This document shows positions 11,258-20,766 of a stretch of DNA of 64,000 nucleotides, piece after piece. The notes under the pieces were generated by a model. That model had not been told where the DNA came from. It was given only the letters and a program-made list of their open reading frames with translations, and did no database searches. Source of the DNA: Torulaspora globosa (lineage: Eukaryota; Ascomycota; Saccharomycetes; Saccharomycetales; Saccharomycetaceae); assembly GCF_014133895.1 (NCBI RefSeq), contig NC_050732.1:1-64000 (forward strand). The letters are read 5' to 3'. Within the stretch, counting starts at the first letter, position 1; every line of letters starts with the position of its first letter. The position numbers were made by a program, and so were the translations under genes.

Positions 11258-12343
11258 TCAGTTATTGTTAGTAGCCTGTATTCCTTGATCTGTTACAACT
11301 AATCTTGGCAAGCGTCAAACCCCCGCTAAAATCGTTCCGCGGAACTGCGCATTGTGCAACTTCAGCCTACAGTAACTACGGGTATCAAATCGAGAGCACG
11401 CGCGGGGGCAATGCTCAAAGTAATACTAAACTTTACTAAGCGACTGTAGGTGGCTTAGAGGTTGAATGTCTTCGATTAGGATACGAACTGACCTCGCCAG
11501 CTAACTTAAGTTGTAAAATCAGGCGGCACCTTGATTGGCCAAGCCAGTAATAACCAGAGTATCGCATAGGGCAAAAGGCGCTGTCATAGGAGTCGCATTT
11601 TTCAGCTCTCTGGGAAACGCAATCCTTCAAAATTACTTGCCACTAGAGATCGCTTGGTTTGTCTTCAGTAATGATCTCGCAAATCTACCGGATCATCTGA
11701 GGGAAGGACACTGCCTCTCCGGCCTAATGTTCTTTTTGGCAGGAATTGAGCCCCAGAAGTGCCACCCAGATAAAGCCATCGCTAGATTTCAGACAGGAGC
11801 TATATCCGAAGTGTTAGCACTGATTTGGGTTCGTCTCGGCCGCAAGGTGATCTAGACCTTTTGCGACGAGCAGTGCTCTTCTACCTGAAAGAAGCTCTTT
11901 TTGGAGCGCACTGATAACAATAATTCAAAGATGAAACGCTTCAGATGCCTAATTATCATTAGCCTGCAGATCTCAGCGACAAAGAGTTATACAGACGGCC
12001 TGCAGCTTTTCGATCTCAGCTCGTCGTCATAGGCACACAAATGATTTCTTGGCAAAAAAATTACGTCAATGTCCCACGCCATGCCCGCTTACCTCCCCCA
12101 TACACTAATTGGAAGAGCGTCAAGAGTTGATGGAAAGACCTGACTACTCACAGATCCGCTTGAGAAACGAAGGAATCCAAACAAAGAGAAGCCAAAAAGC
12201 AAAGGCCAGATGAATGGTGAACTATCTGCCATATACAAAGGCATACCAATATGCCAGTAAGAAAATCAAAGTAAGCCCACGATAGCCCAATCATCGTTTC
12301 AATTTTCTCCCCTCATTAATTCTTTGAATTAGCTGATTCTAAA
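11258..12343. other. Intergenic, no supported gene
   Basis: Short open frames only. The frame at 11535-11855 begins at a TTG codon and has no recognisable motif. The last part precedes the oxidase pseudogene. Confidence 0.45.
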
Positions 12344-13350
12344 ATGGAATTTCTCGAGACACCTGCCGGAAGCCCATTGCAATATATGGCCACCGTCTAC
12401 GGACGCGGTCTTAACTATGAACACCCCCACATTTTCCTTCCAAAGCAACGAGTGGGAAGGCCTTGCAAAAAATCGCATGTCACAAGAGGCGCTCGGTTAC
12501 GTTTGCGGAAATGCCAGCAGTGAGACATAGGAGGCCTTTAAGAAATGGTCGATCGTGCCGCAGCGCTTGGTGAACACCACGTCCTATCCTTCCCTCAAAA
12601 TCAATTTATTCGGACGGGAATTACCATCACCGATAGCAACTGCGCCAGTCGGAGTATTGCGTATTTTCAATCCTGACGGGGAAATTGCCGTTGCTAAGGC
12701 GGCCGCCAGGGAACAGATTCCGCATATTTACAGTTCTGCCAAGCAAATTTCTTTAGTGCTCTTTTCGTGAATTGAATACTTACTAACTTGGATGGCGTCC
12801 AAGCGACCTGAACAATGGCTACAATCCATTTCTGCGTTCTGACAGCATAGGAACAGCGCTCGGGTTTTCTGACCATTAGCCACTTCAAAGCAAAACATGG
12901 CAAACAAGTTGAAGAAGACTTGCACAGCGTTCTTGCGTGAGCATTGGGATGAACCATCGTTTTGAAGGGGATTCAGTCAGTCCAAGATGCAAAGCATGCT
13001 GTAGAGTCCGGAATCGAAGGGATTATCATATCCAATCACGCTGGTAGACAGCAAGATGGTGGACCCGCATCTTTAGACTGTCTGGTTAAGATCGTTAAAG
13101 CGGTGGAAAGAAGACGGATATTATTTTCGATTCTGGTGTTCGCTGCGGTGCTGACATTGCAAAGGCGATGGCTATTGTGGTCCTTGTCTGTAGACCCTAC
13201 GTCTACGGTTTGGTTTTGGGAGGCGAGGAGGGTGTTGGACATGTTTTACGCTCCTTACTCGGAAACCTAACGATGAATTTGCATCTTGCAGGCATCCCTT
13301 CTGTGTCTCAAAAGGACCTCAGCATTGACTCTCTGGAATATAGCGGCTGA
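12344..13350 (+). pseudogene. Broken FMN-dependent alpha-hydroxyacid oxidase (lactate oxidase / lactate 2-monooxygenase type)
   Basis: Frames on the + strand carry pieces of one FMN-dependent alpha-hydroxyacid dehydrogenase barrel in order. ATG 12344 reads MEFLETPAGSPLQYM. After a frameshift come FQSNEWEGLAKNRMS and a TAG near 12527. Then follow PQRLVNTTSYPSLKINLFGR and SPIATAPVGVLRIFNPDGE, up to 12720. A scrambled or deleted stretch covers 12770-12955. It resumes with VLKGIQSVQDAKHAVESGIE and IIISNHAGRQQDGG (active-site His-Ala-Gly-Arg), then in other frames SGVRCGADIAKAMAIV and RPYVYGLVLGGEEGV. The family oxidises L-lactate to pyruvate or acetate. At least three frameshifts, a stop and a central loss make it non-functional. 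It lies directly upstream of the lactate dehydrogenase gene. Confidence 0.85.
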
Positions 13351-14089
13351 TGATAACAGGATAGATAGACATACCTCGCCAATTAATACTCCTATATAGC
13401 GCTCTGTGTAAATCTCAAGTTCGGATTTTAATAGTCAATACCTCAGAGCCAGTAATACGTTACTGAGCGTTACTTTTAATCAGTAGCCTGGCTAATCCTG
13501 CTCTCTAGTTCGCTTTTGATAAAGAACTTCTAAGTGTGCAGACAATTGCAGCTATTCTTCGCATTCAAAGAATCACCTACCAGGCGATCGAATTCGTGAA
13601 CTAAGCTAAGAGACACTACAGATCGGTTGAAGAGCGAAAAACGATTACTCGTTCAAATAAGATGGAGAATCAAATTTGCTATGCTCTCAACGGTGCCGCT
13701 TCTGTGCGAAAACGCTCAGGTACAATGCGTAGCTGCTAAATCCTACAAGAAAGGGTGCGAAGGTTCCCTTGTTTTTTCCCCCGACAACCTTCATACTTAA
13801 TCAACTTTTTTTTTTCTTACCAAAGCTGATCATCGGTTGTCATGGAAACACCGCATTGTCTGCAAAATGAAACGATGATTACAGTAGCAACGCAAGAAAT
13901 GCTAACCCAAATACATACTTCTTGCGGTTCAAGCCACCGATACCAACTGGCAGAGTAGCAATGGCAAACACAAGGATTGGGCACTGCGATGCGGGGACAG
14001 AGTACGACTTTGAGCAGAGAATAAGTTTTTAAGGGCCTAAGGGTATGAACAGAAGTGCCATTACAGGGTATTGGTAGTGAATCCAATAA
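13351..14089. other. Intergenic upstream of LDH
   Basis: No gene is recognised. A minus-strand frame (13817-14158) lacks any domain and overlaps the promoter of the next gene. Confidence 0.5.
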
Positions 14090-14097
14090 TATAAAAG
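14090..14097 (+). promoter_or_regulatory. TATA box of the LDH gene
   Basis: TATAAAAG lies 71-78 bases before the ATG at 14168, the usual spacing for a strong yeast promoter. Confidence 0.6.
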
Positions 14098-14167
14098 AGG
14101 CTATGTCTACGAGTGATGGGTAATGTTTCAAATGCCGTTTTGTTAACCATCTAAGCAAGTACTAAAA

Positions 14168-15127
14168 ATGTCTTCGAAGATGGAGTGCAAACCGGGTAAG
14201 ATCGCTGTGGTCGGAGTTGGCAATCTAGGATCGGCCACTGCATACACACTGCTGCTTAAAGGCTTGGCAGCTGAAATCATTTTGATTGATATCAGTGAAA
14301 AGAAGGCTGAGGGAGAATGTATGGATTTGTGTCATGCAGTACCTTTCTCTTGTGAAACGCAAATCCGAGTGGGAAAATGCGAGGACTGTGCCGGATGTGC
14401 AATCGTAATCGTCGCCGGCGGTGAGAATGAGAAACCAGGACAAAGCAGAATGGATCTGGTTTCTGAAAATGCTAAGATCATGCAAGATGTGATCCCCAAG
14501 ATTGCTAGGAGTTCTCCCGAAGCCATCTTACTCATTGCCACTAATCCAGTAGACGTTATGACTTCGCTCGCCCAGAAATTGTCAGGCTTCCCTGCTCAAC
14601 GCGTCATAGGGTCTGGGACGCTATTGGACTCGGCTCGATTCAAATGCAATTTGGGCAAATACTTCAAGATCTCCTCTAAAGATGTCAACGCTTTCGTAGT
14701 GGGTGAACATGGAGATAGCCAAGTTCCTGTTTGGTCCTTGGCATCGATTGCCGGTATGAGACTTTCGGATTACTGCGAGCAGTCTGGGACCAATTATGAC
14801 AAAGCGGCCTTGCACAAGATTTACGAACAGACGCGCGATGCCTCTAGCAAGATCATTGAGTGCAAAGGCTCCACTGCTTATAGTACAGCTGCAGGTCTAG
14901 CCCAAATTGTGAGTGCTATATTGAAAGATGAAGGCGTTTTGCTCCCTGTGTCAACAGTAGGTGACTATTATGGCGTCAAAAATATTTCGATGAGCGTTCC
15001 TGTTAAAGTCGGCTGCAACGGTGCTCAACATGTGGTAAAATTACCACTCCAGGATGAAGAGATGAAAGCAGTACAAAAGTCTGCTGAAATTATCAAGTCA
15101 GTCTGCAAGCAGGCCGGCTGCGAGTAA
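14168..15127 (+). CDS. LDH: NAD-dependent L-lactate dehydrogenase
   Basis: A 319-residue soluble LDH/MDH-family enzyme that should interconvert pyruvate and L-lactate with NADH in the cytosol. The Rossmann motif GVGNLGS is at 16-22 and the NAD-specific acidic residue is Asp41. The catalytic loop is GGENEKPGQSRMDL with Arg94. Asp154 and Arg157 lie in LLDSARF, the proton-relay His181 in VVGEHGDSQVPVWS, and a Thr follows IIECKGST as in LDH. The specificity position (102 in dogfish numbering), normally Gln in LDH and Arg in MDH, reads as Glu88 by counting back six from Arg94. The loop is one residue longer than usual. So substrate range may differ. NAD-LDH is absent from S. cerevisiae but known in Lachancea. 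It lies in line with the decarboxylase gene 425 bases downstream. Confidence 0.92.
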   Translation: MSSKMECKPGKIAVVGVGNLGSATAYTLLLKGLAAEIILIDISEKKAEGECMDLCHAVPFSCETQIRVGKCEDCAGCAIVIVAGGENEKPGQSRMDLVSENAKIMQDVIPKIARSSPEAILLIATNPVDVMTSLAQKLSGFPAQRVIGSGTLLDSARFKCNLGKYFKISSKDVNAFVVGEHGDSQVPVWSLASIAGMRLSDYCEQSGTNYDKAALHKIYEQTRDASSKIIECKGSTAYSTAAGLAQIVSAILKDEGVLLPVSTVGDYYGVKNISMSVPVKVGCNGAQHVVKLPLQDEEMKAVQKSAEIIKSVCKQAGCE

Positions 15128-15552
15128 GAAATTTCTTTATGGTTTTAAAGTTTGTATAGTTTAAGCTACTCGGTTTTCTGTTCGATCAGTTTCCATGGTA
15201 ACCTGCCTTATTTGTCTAGGCTGCTAGTTCAGGAAGAGTTTGGCCTGGCAGCCTGCCATTTTAGGGTGCGGGTGCTTATTGCCATACGCAATCACAATTA
15301 ATTTGCTATCAACCGCCAAGACTGCGGCAATAAGGCATTGGCGATCTGCCACTTAGAGTAGTTTTGCTGTTGGTCAGTTGGCACAGCTATACTTGTTCCC
15401 CAAATCCGCTGCTATAACTAGTTTTAAGTAATGGACGATCGGCCATCAAATGGGGCATGCTTGCAGCAGATAAATCTTTTTTTATTGATCAGAAACTCAT
15501 ACCTTTCTCGCTGTGAATAAAGCAAGTCTTCACATTTTTGTTGACAACTTCA
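15128..15552 (+). other. Intergenic, promoter of the decarboxylase gene
   Basis: This 425-base spacer holds TATAACTA near 15413-15420, and a short T-run just before TATTGATC near 15478-15490. No gene is seen. Confidence 0.4.
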
Positions 15553-17235
15553 ATGACAACTACAGTTGGAAGCTATCTCGCTACAAGGTTCTCACAAGTA
15601 GGTATCGAGAATCACTTTGTGGTCGCCGGTGATTACAATTTGTCTTTATTGGATAAGTTACAAGAGCATCCTGAGCTGGAGGAGGTTAACTGCTGCAACG
15701 AATTGAACTGCTCTTTTGCTGCAGAGGGTTACGCAAGATCGAAAGGTGTCGCAGCCGTCGTTGTGACATTTAACGTTGGCGCATTCTCCGCCTTTAATGG
15801 AATTGGTAGTTCGTACGCTGAAAACCTCCCAGTCATCTTGGTGGTGGGATCCCCAAATACCAACGAGTCCATCGACCACAATCTTATTCACCATACCATT
15901 GGTACTCATAACCTTGATTACGAGTTTGAAATGGCCAAAAAAATCACTTGTGCTGCTGTGCAAATTAAGCATGCACAAGATGCACCAAGATTGATCGATT
16001 ACGCCATCAGAAAATGTTTAACTAGGAAAAAGCCATGTTACATTGAGATTCCCACCAACATGGCCACGCAGGCTTGCCCCGCACCAGGCCCACTAGAAGG
16101 ACTGTTATATCAATTACCGAGCGAGCCAAATACTCTTTCCAAAGCTGTCGATGCAGCTGCCAAGCTGATAGAAAGCCGTTCGAAACCTACCATGTTGGCA
16201 GGTTCAAGATTGAAATCAGCCGGAGCTGAAGAGTCCTTTTTGACACTAGCTGAAACATTGGGATGTGCAGTTGCCGTAATGCCGGCAGCAAAATCTCTTT
16301 TCCCAGAGGACCATCCTCAATACGTCGGTGTTTATTGGGGAAACGTCAGCACAAAAAAGGCCGATGCCATCTTGCAGTGGTCCGATTTAACGATTTGTGC
16401 TGGTTGCGTTTTCACAGACTACAGCACTGCAGGTTGGACTTCTCCTCAACCTGCAGCTCATCGGCTCGAAGCAGATTCTGATGAGGTCAAGTTTTCAGGT
16501 CACTATTATGGTCATATCAAGCTTGCTGACTTTTTGGATGCATTGACCAAGAAAGTTAAGAAAAACGACAAAAGCTTGATTGAATACCGTCGTCTGCGTC
16601 CACCACCCCCGCTAGTAGAAGCTGCAGATCCGTCCGCTCCTCTGACAAGGCAAGAAATGACACGCCAGATTCAAGGACTCTTTAACTCCAACACCACTTT
16701 TTTTGCAGAAACTGGTGACTCTTGGTTTAACGGCATTCAAATGGATCTTCCTAGAGGAGCAAAATTCGAGGCTGAAATGCAGTGGGGTCACATCGGCTGG
16801 TCTATCCCCGCTTGTTTCGGATACTCAGTTGGTGCACCAGACAGACAGATAGTAACCATGGTAGGAGATGGTTCTTTCCAAGTGACAGTCCAGGAGGTTG
16901 CCCAAATGGTCAGATTGAAGAAACCAATTTTGATTTTCTTGATCAATAATTATGGCTATACCATCGAGGTGGAAATTCATGATGGGCCATACAACGATAT
17001 CAAAAACTGGAATTATGCCGCTCTAATCGAAGCTTTCAACGCAGATGATGGACATGGGAAGGGATATCAGGTGAAAACCGGTGCGGAACTAGCAGAGGCT
17101 ATTGAAAAGTCCAAAACTAACAATAAAGGTCCCACATTGATTGAAATCCAAATTCATAGAGATGACTGCACCACTGAGCTAGTTACTTGGGGTCAATATG
17201 TGGCACTAGCTAATGACCGACCTCCCATCAGCTAA
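15553..17235 (+). CDS. PDC: Pyruvate decarboxylase, Zymomonas/plant type
   Basis: A thiamin-diphosphate enzyme that should convert pyruvate to acetaldehyde and CO2. I take the ATG at 15553 (MTTTVGSYLATRF), since the frame extension starts with TTG; this gives 560 residues. Catalytic Glu50 sits in CCNELNC, exactly the Zymomonas mobilis numbering. The diphosphate/Mg motif is GDGSFQVTVQEVAQMVRL...INN. The sequence carries GDSWFNG, QWGHIGWSIPACFGYSVGAP and NNYGYTIEVEIHDGPYNDIK, typical of bacterial (Zymomonas, Acetobacter) and plant PDC. Yeast Pdc1 instead has NANELNAAYAADGYAR, GTSAFG and WGSIGFTTGA. It is therefore not an ordinary yeast PDC paralogue and is a candidate for horizontal acquisition or a rare ancient lineage. 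A related alpha-keto acid as substrate cannot be excluded. Confidence 0.93.
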   Translation: MTTTVGSYLATRFSQVGIENHFVVAGDYNLSLLDKLQEHPELEEVNCCNELNCSFAAEGYARSKGVAAVVVTFNVGAFSAFNGIGSSYAENLPVILVVGSPNTNESIDHNLIHHTIGTHNLDYEFEMAKKITCAAVQIKHAQDAPRLIDYAIRKCLTRKKPCYIEIPTNMATQACPAPGPLEGLLYQLPSEPNTLSKAVDAAAKLIESRSKPTMLAGSRLKSAGAEESFLTLAETLGCAVAVMPAAKSLFPEDHPQYVGVYWGNVSTKKADAILQWSDLTICAGCVFTDYSTAGWTSPQPAAHRLEADSDEVKFSGHYYGHIKLADFLDALTKKVKKNDKSLIEYRRLRPPPPLVEAADPSAPLTRQEMTRQIQGLFNSNTTFFAETGDSWFNGIQMDLPRGAKFEAEMQWGHIGWSIPACFGYSVGAPDRQIVTMVGDGSFQVTVQEVAQMVRLKKPILIFLINNYGYTIEVEIHDGPYNDIKNWNYAALIEAFNADDGHGKGYQVKTGAELAEAIEKSKTNNKGPTLIEIQIHRDDCTTELVTWGQYVALANDRPPIS

Positions 17236-17599
17236 GTACTTCAGGTTTGCGATCAGACAATCTCCCCTGTCACAATTTCGCCTTTCTGCTCGTTCACAGA
17301 GCCATTGAAATTTCGCCTCCAAGCGAGAGATAGAAGGATGATAATTGCTTGATTTCCCAACTATTGTGTTTGCTGTTCTGTGATAGAGCATGCCCCCCAT
17401 CTGGCGCGGGGTTCAAGACTTACCAGTCAACTTGTCAAACAGTTTCTGTTTTATTGATTCGAGTTCTGGTTCTAGAATCAAATATTATTTCTGAAGATAT
17501 CATTTAGACTCATATATCAAGCAACATTCCAAGTCCATCCTTATTGTAGTTGTTCGCATCAAAAGACTTATTTCGAATTTACTTACATTTGTGCAGAGC
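17236..17599. other. Convergent intergenic region
   Basis: 3' ends of the decarboxylase and the GRE2-like gene. Nothing else is seen. Confidence 0.5.
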
Positions 17600-18631
17600 C
17601 TATAAAGTTCCGTCCTTCTTCAAAATTTGGGCTGCTGTATCGTGTACACACTCTCTCAACGATTTGAGAGAAAAACCGAGTATGTGTTTAGTCTTAGTGT
17701 TGTTGATAGATGGAAAGGTCTTATAGAGATCTTGACCCGATCCCGGATTTCCAACGGGAATCTTACCCTTCAATTGCGGGAAATCTTCATTAAGAATATC
17801 CAGCAAATCCTGATAGACAAATGAACCATTAGAGAGATACAATCTCTGCCCGATAGCTTCCTTCTTTTGAAAAGCTATGAGATGGGCCTTTGCGACATCT
17901 CTGACATGAATATAATTGCCGTGCAAGCCCTCCATCTGCTTAGCCTCCGGCTTGTTGCGAACCAAGGCATTGATAATCTCACAAGAAAGGTTCAAAGTGT
18001 CCTTAACATCTTCATCAAAGAGTTGAGGACCGAAAACATAGACTGGGTTGACAGTGCTTAACTGGATCTTCACAACCTGTCTGTTCTCGCGCAAAAAGTC
18101 CCAAGCTGCGGCTTCTGCCAGCTTCTTCGAACCACAGTAGGCGTTTATACCGTCCACCTGACAGCTTTCCCAGGTTGCAGGGTTCCATGACTCTTCGGTG
18201 TATACAACTGATCCATCGTCCTCCTTTGCAAGGTCCATCACGGCACCGTGCGACGATGTAACAACCACGCGCTCAACAGACTCAGCACCATACTTCTTAA
18301 TCGCCTCGAAGATGCTCTTGGTGCCGTTAACAGCCGGAGTTAGCACACCCTTCTCGTAATCCTCTGTGATAAATACGACAGGAGATGCCGCATGCAAGAC
18401 AACCTTAATATCTGTTCCATATTTCTCGAAGACGCTGTCGAAGGCATTTGGAGCAGCGACGTCGGCTACAAGCTCTAAGGTCAAATTGGGGTTGTTCCCG
18501 AACTGCTTCCACAGCTTGTCAGCCTTCTCTTGGGATCTAACGGTGCCTACAACTTTATAGCCTTGCACCAAGAGCTCGTTAATAATATGTTGAGCAATAA
18601 AACCGGTAGCGCCGGAAACCAGAACCGTCAT
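17600..18631 (-). CDS. GRE2: GRE2-like NADPH-dependent methylglyoxal/aldehyde reductase
   Basis: 343 residues (S. cerevisiae Gre2 is 342), an extended short-chain dehydrogenase. The cofactor motif GATGFIA is at 7-13. The catalytic residues are Ser127 in VVTSSHGAV, and Tyr165 and Lys169 in NAYCGSKKLAE. Gre2-type enzymes reduce methylglyoxal, isovaleraldehyde and many ketones with NADPH in the cytosol. It could equally be one of the GRE2-like paralogues of yeasts. TATATAAA lies at 18703-18710 (reverse strand), about 75 bases upstream, and a Yap1-type site at 18880. It converges on the decarboxylase gene, whose product acetaldehyde is of the same chemical class as its substrates. The frame is intact. 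Confidence 0.92.
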   Translation of the reverse strand: MTVLVSGATGFIAQHIINELLVQGYKVVGTVRSQEKADKLWKQFGNNPNLTLELVADVAAPNAFDSVFEKYGTDIKVVLHAASPVVFITEDYEKGVLTPAVNGTKSIFEAIKKYGAESVERVVVTSSHGAVMDLAKEDDGSVVYTEESWNPATWESCQVDGINAYCGSKKLAEAAAWDFLRENRQVVKIQLSTVNPVYVFGPQLFDEDVKDTLNLSCEIINALVRNKPEAKQMEGLHGNYIHVRDVAKAHLIAFQKKEAIGQRLYLSNGSFVYQDLLDILNEDFPQLKGKIPVGNPGSGQDLYKTFPSINNTKTKHILGFSLKSLRECVHDTAAQILKKDGTL

Positions 18632-20675
18632 GTTTGTTAAGCAGAGCTCTCTGACCCCTTCAAGGACAGCTTTGCAGCTCCGCCATGAAGCAATTGCTCC
18701 TCTTTATATACTCATAACCATCAGTGTCGCCAATTTCAGATGCTCAACAAGACAAGACATGTCCTTGGACAATAAACTGCTCCTTGAGGCGCTTTTAGAC
18801 CGCAATTCATGGAAACATGAATGCTATCAAGATGCGGCTATGACACGAACATATCTACAGTAACTAGGCTTGGCACATCTTAGTAAGCCGTTAAAGACTG
18901 CGGCTCCCCTAGCTGACATATGATTGGGAACATGAGTGGATGCGTTCCTTTTCGAAATGAGCAAGTTAAGTTCTTAACAGTGCCTTATGCATCGAGCATT
19001 GTCCGTTCGATAGCGCAATCACCTGATTGGATTACTAAGTCGCATCTATCGTATGCCCACTTCGCAAAACAACATTTAATCCGTGTGATAGGCCTTCTAG
19101 TCCCCTGTTATCCTGTCAAGCTCCTTCAAAATGTACACAATTGGCAAAGCTGGACGATCCCACCTTCTTTTACTGTAGATTCAACTGTTGTCCATCGTTT
19201 CACCCCATGTCTAGCCCTGCTTTCTAACCAAATCGTCTTCTTTCATCTGATAGTTTAGAATGACGATATCTATTATGTTCTAAGTCAGCCACAAGGGAAC
19301 GATTCACATCGATGGTCACATAAGCCATCTTTCTTTAGCGCATTGCGGCCCTGACGCTGAAAACCAAGGCCTTTGACTGTTTTCGACGGAGCGGAAAGTT
19401 GGAGCTTTCGTTACGGTTTCTAGATTGTGCAGTCAGGGTATGATAATGTATTCGCTTTACCTTTGCGGTTTTTAGAGTAGGTGGATCCTCATTTTAATGC
19501 CACTGTTCGAGAGGAAATGAAATGGCGTCTGGTGACCTACTAGTGGCCATTTTGCGAAGGCAAGGTCAAGGAATGTATTAAATCGCGTCTCCTACTAAAC
19601 CGGTAGCACTTTTCTTACTGCAAAGCATTTTACATCTACGCCTGAAGCGGCCCATTTTGCCTACTATCGTCAGGCAATTGAAGTGATGGTGCTATAAGAC
19701 TTGCAACCCTTTCGCAGCCAAAAAGCTGAGGCAGAAATGAACTGTGTGATGGTCAGAACTTCTGTTATATGTGGTTGAAGTCGCCTTGTTGGCCTGGAGA
19801 AGATTCTATTTGCTTTGAAAACTGCAGTTTGATTGATCTTGAGTAAGGACGCATAGAGGCAGCTCAGAGAGTAGATTAATCAACCTCTTAAATACGGTCC
19901 GAGAGTCAATAATCCGCGGGTAGCTCAAGATGTGACGGTCTAGCATTTTTCCCGCACTGCGCAGCGTGGCAATCAAGAGTAAAGCGACCATCGAAATTTG
20001 ACGATTAGCAAGGCGAAAATGATAACATGAACATTGGCAGACCCCGTCTCTCTGGCAAGGAAAAGAAAGGATCAAAAATAACAGCCGTCAACTGAACGAC
20101 CGGAAAAGAGGTCACGGAAGCCGTTATAGCCACTAATTTGAAATTTCTGTGCAACATGCCCAATATAACGAGAACTGAGGGCATTTGAACGCATACGCCA
20201 ATTGGAGAAAGTTACGCATAGCTAGGCCGGACAGATTGATATGACGATGTTTCTCATTCGCCAAGACTGTTGCTGCCCGAAGATCATTCAGCTTCTACGC
20301 TGATAGACTGGAGAAACACTGTCCATGTTCGTTAGTTTATTGTACGAATATTATCCCTTTGCCGAATAAAGTTGCATGCGGTTTACCGGATTAGGAATAT
20401 GAGGCACGCGTCTCGTGACCTTTTCAGAGAATGCCCCTCAGAGCTAATTTGTCGCTATTAGTTACATATTACTCCAGCAACTCATATGGTAGGAAAAGTG
20501 TAAGAAAGCTACGCGGAACTGTCGAATGCAAACAGTTGACAGCTTACAATTTCCGGCCATGGCACGTGTAAGAGTGTGGAAGCTGAAGTGTTTAGGTGCC
20601 ATTGCTCAACTTAAAGACCAAACGTGGCCCAAACGAAGTTTATCCGCGCATTAGCGGGAAGCAGCGTTGATGGCA
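18632..20675. other. Intergenic, no supported gene
   Basis: About 2 kb. Only short frames without domains are seen. The first 260 bases are the GRE2-like promoter. Confidence 0.5.
18880..18886 (-). promoter_or_regulatory. Yap1-type site upstream of GRE2-like gene
   Basis: Reverse complement TTACTAA about 250 bases before the start at 18631. S. cerevisiae GRE2 is induced by oxidative and osmotic stress, partly through Yap1. Confidence 0.45.
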
Positions 20676-20766
20676 TATAAATGGTTCGCAACTCAGTCAC
20701 CCCTTCACATCAGCTGTTGTTCTATGAAAGAGAAACCACGAAGAAAAGGCTAAAAATCAGTAAGAG

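Noticed and set aside
20683..20694. tRNA B-box-like word GGTTCGCAACTC
   Set aside because: Does not match the GGTTCRANYCC box and no cloverleaf or A-box is found upstream; it lies in the promoter of the phosphodiesterase gene.
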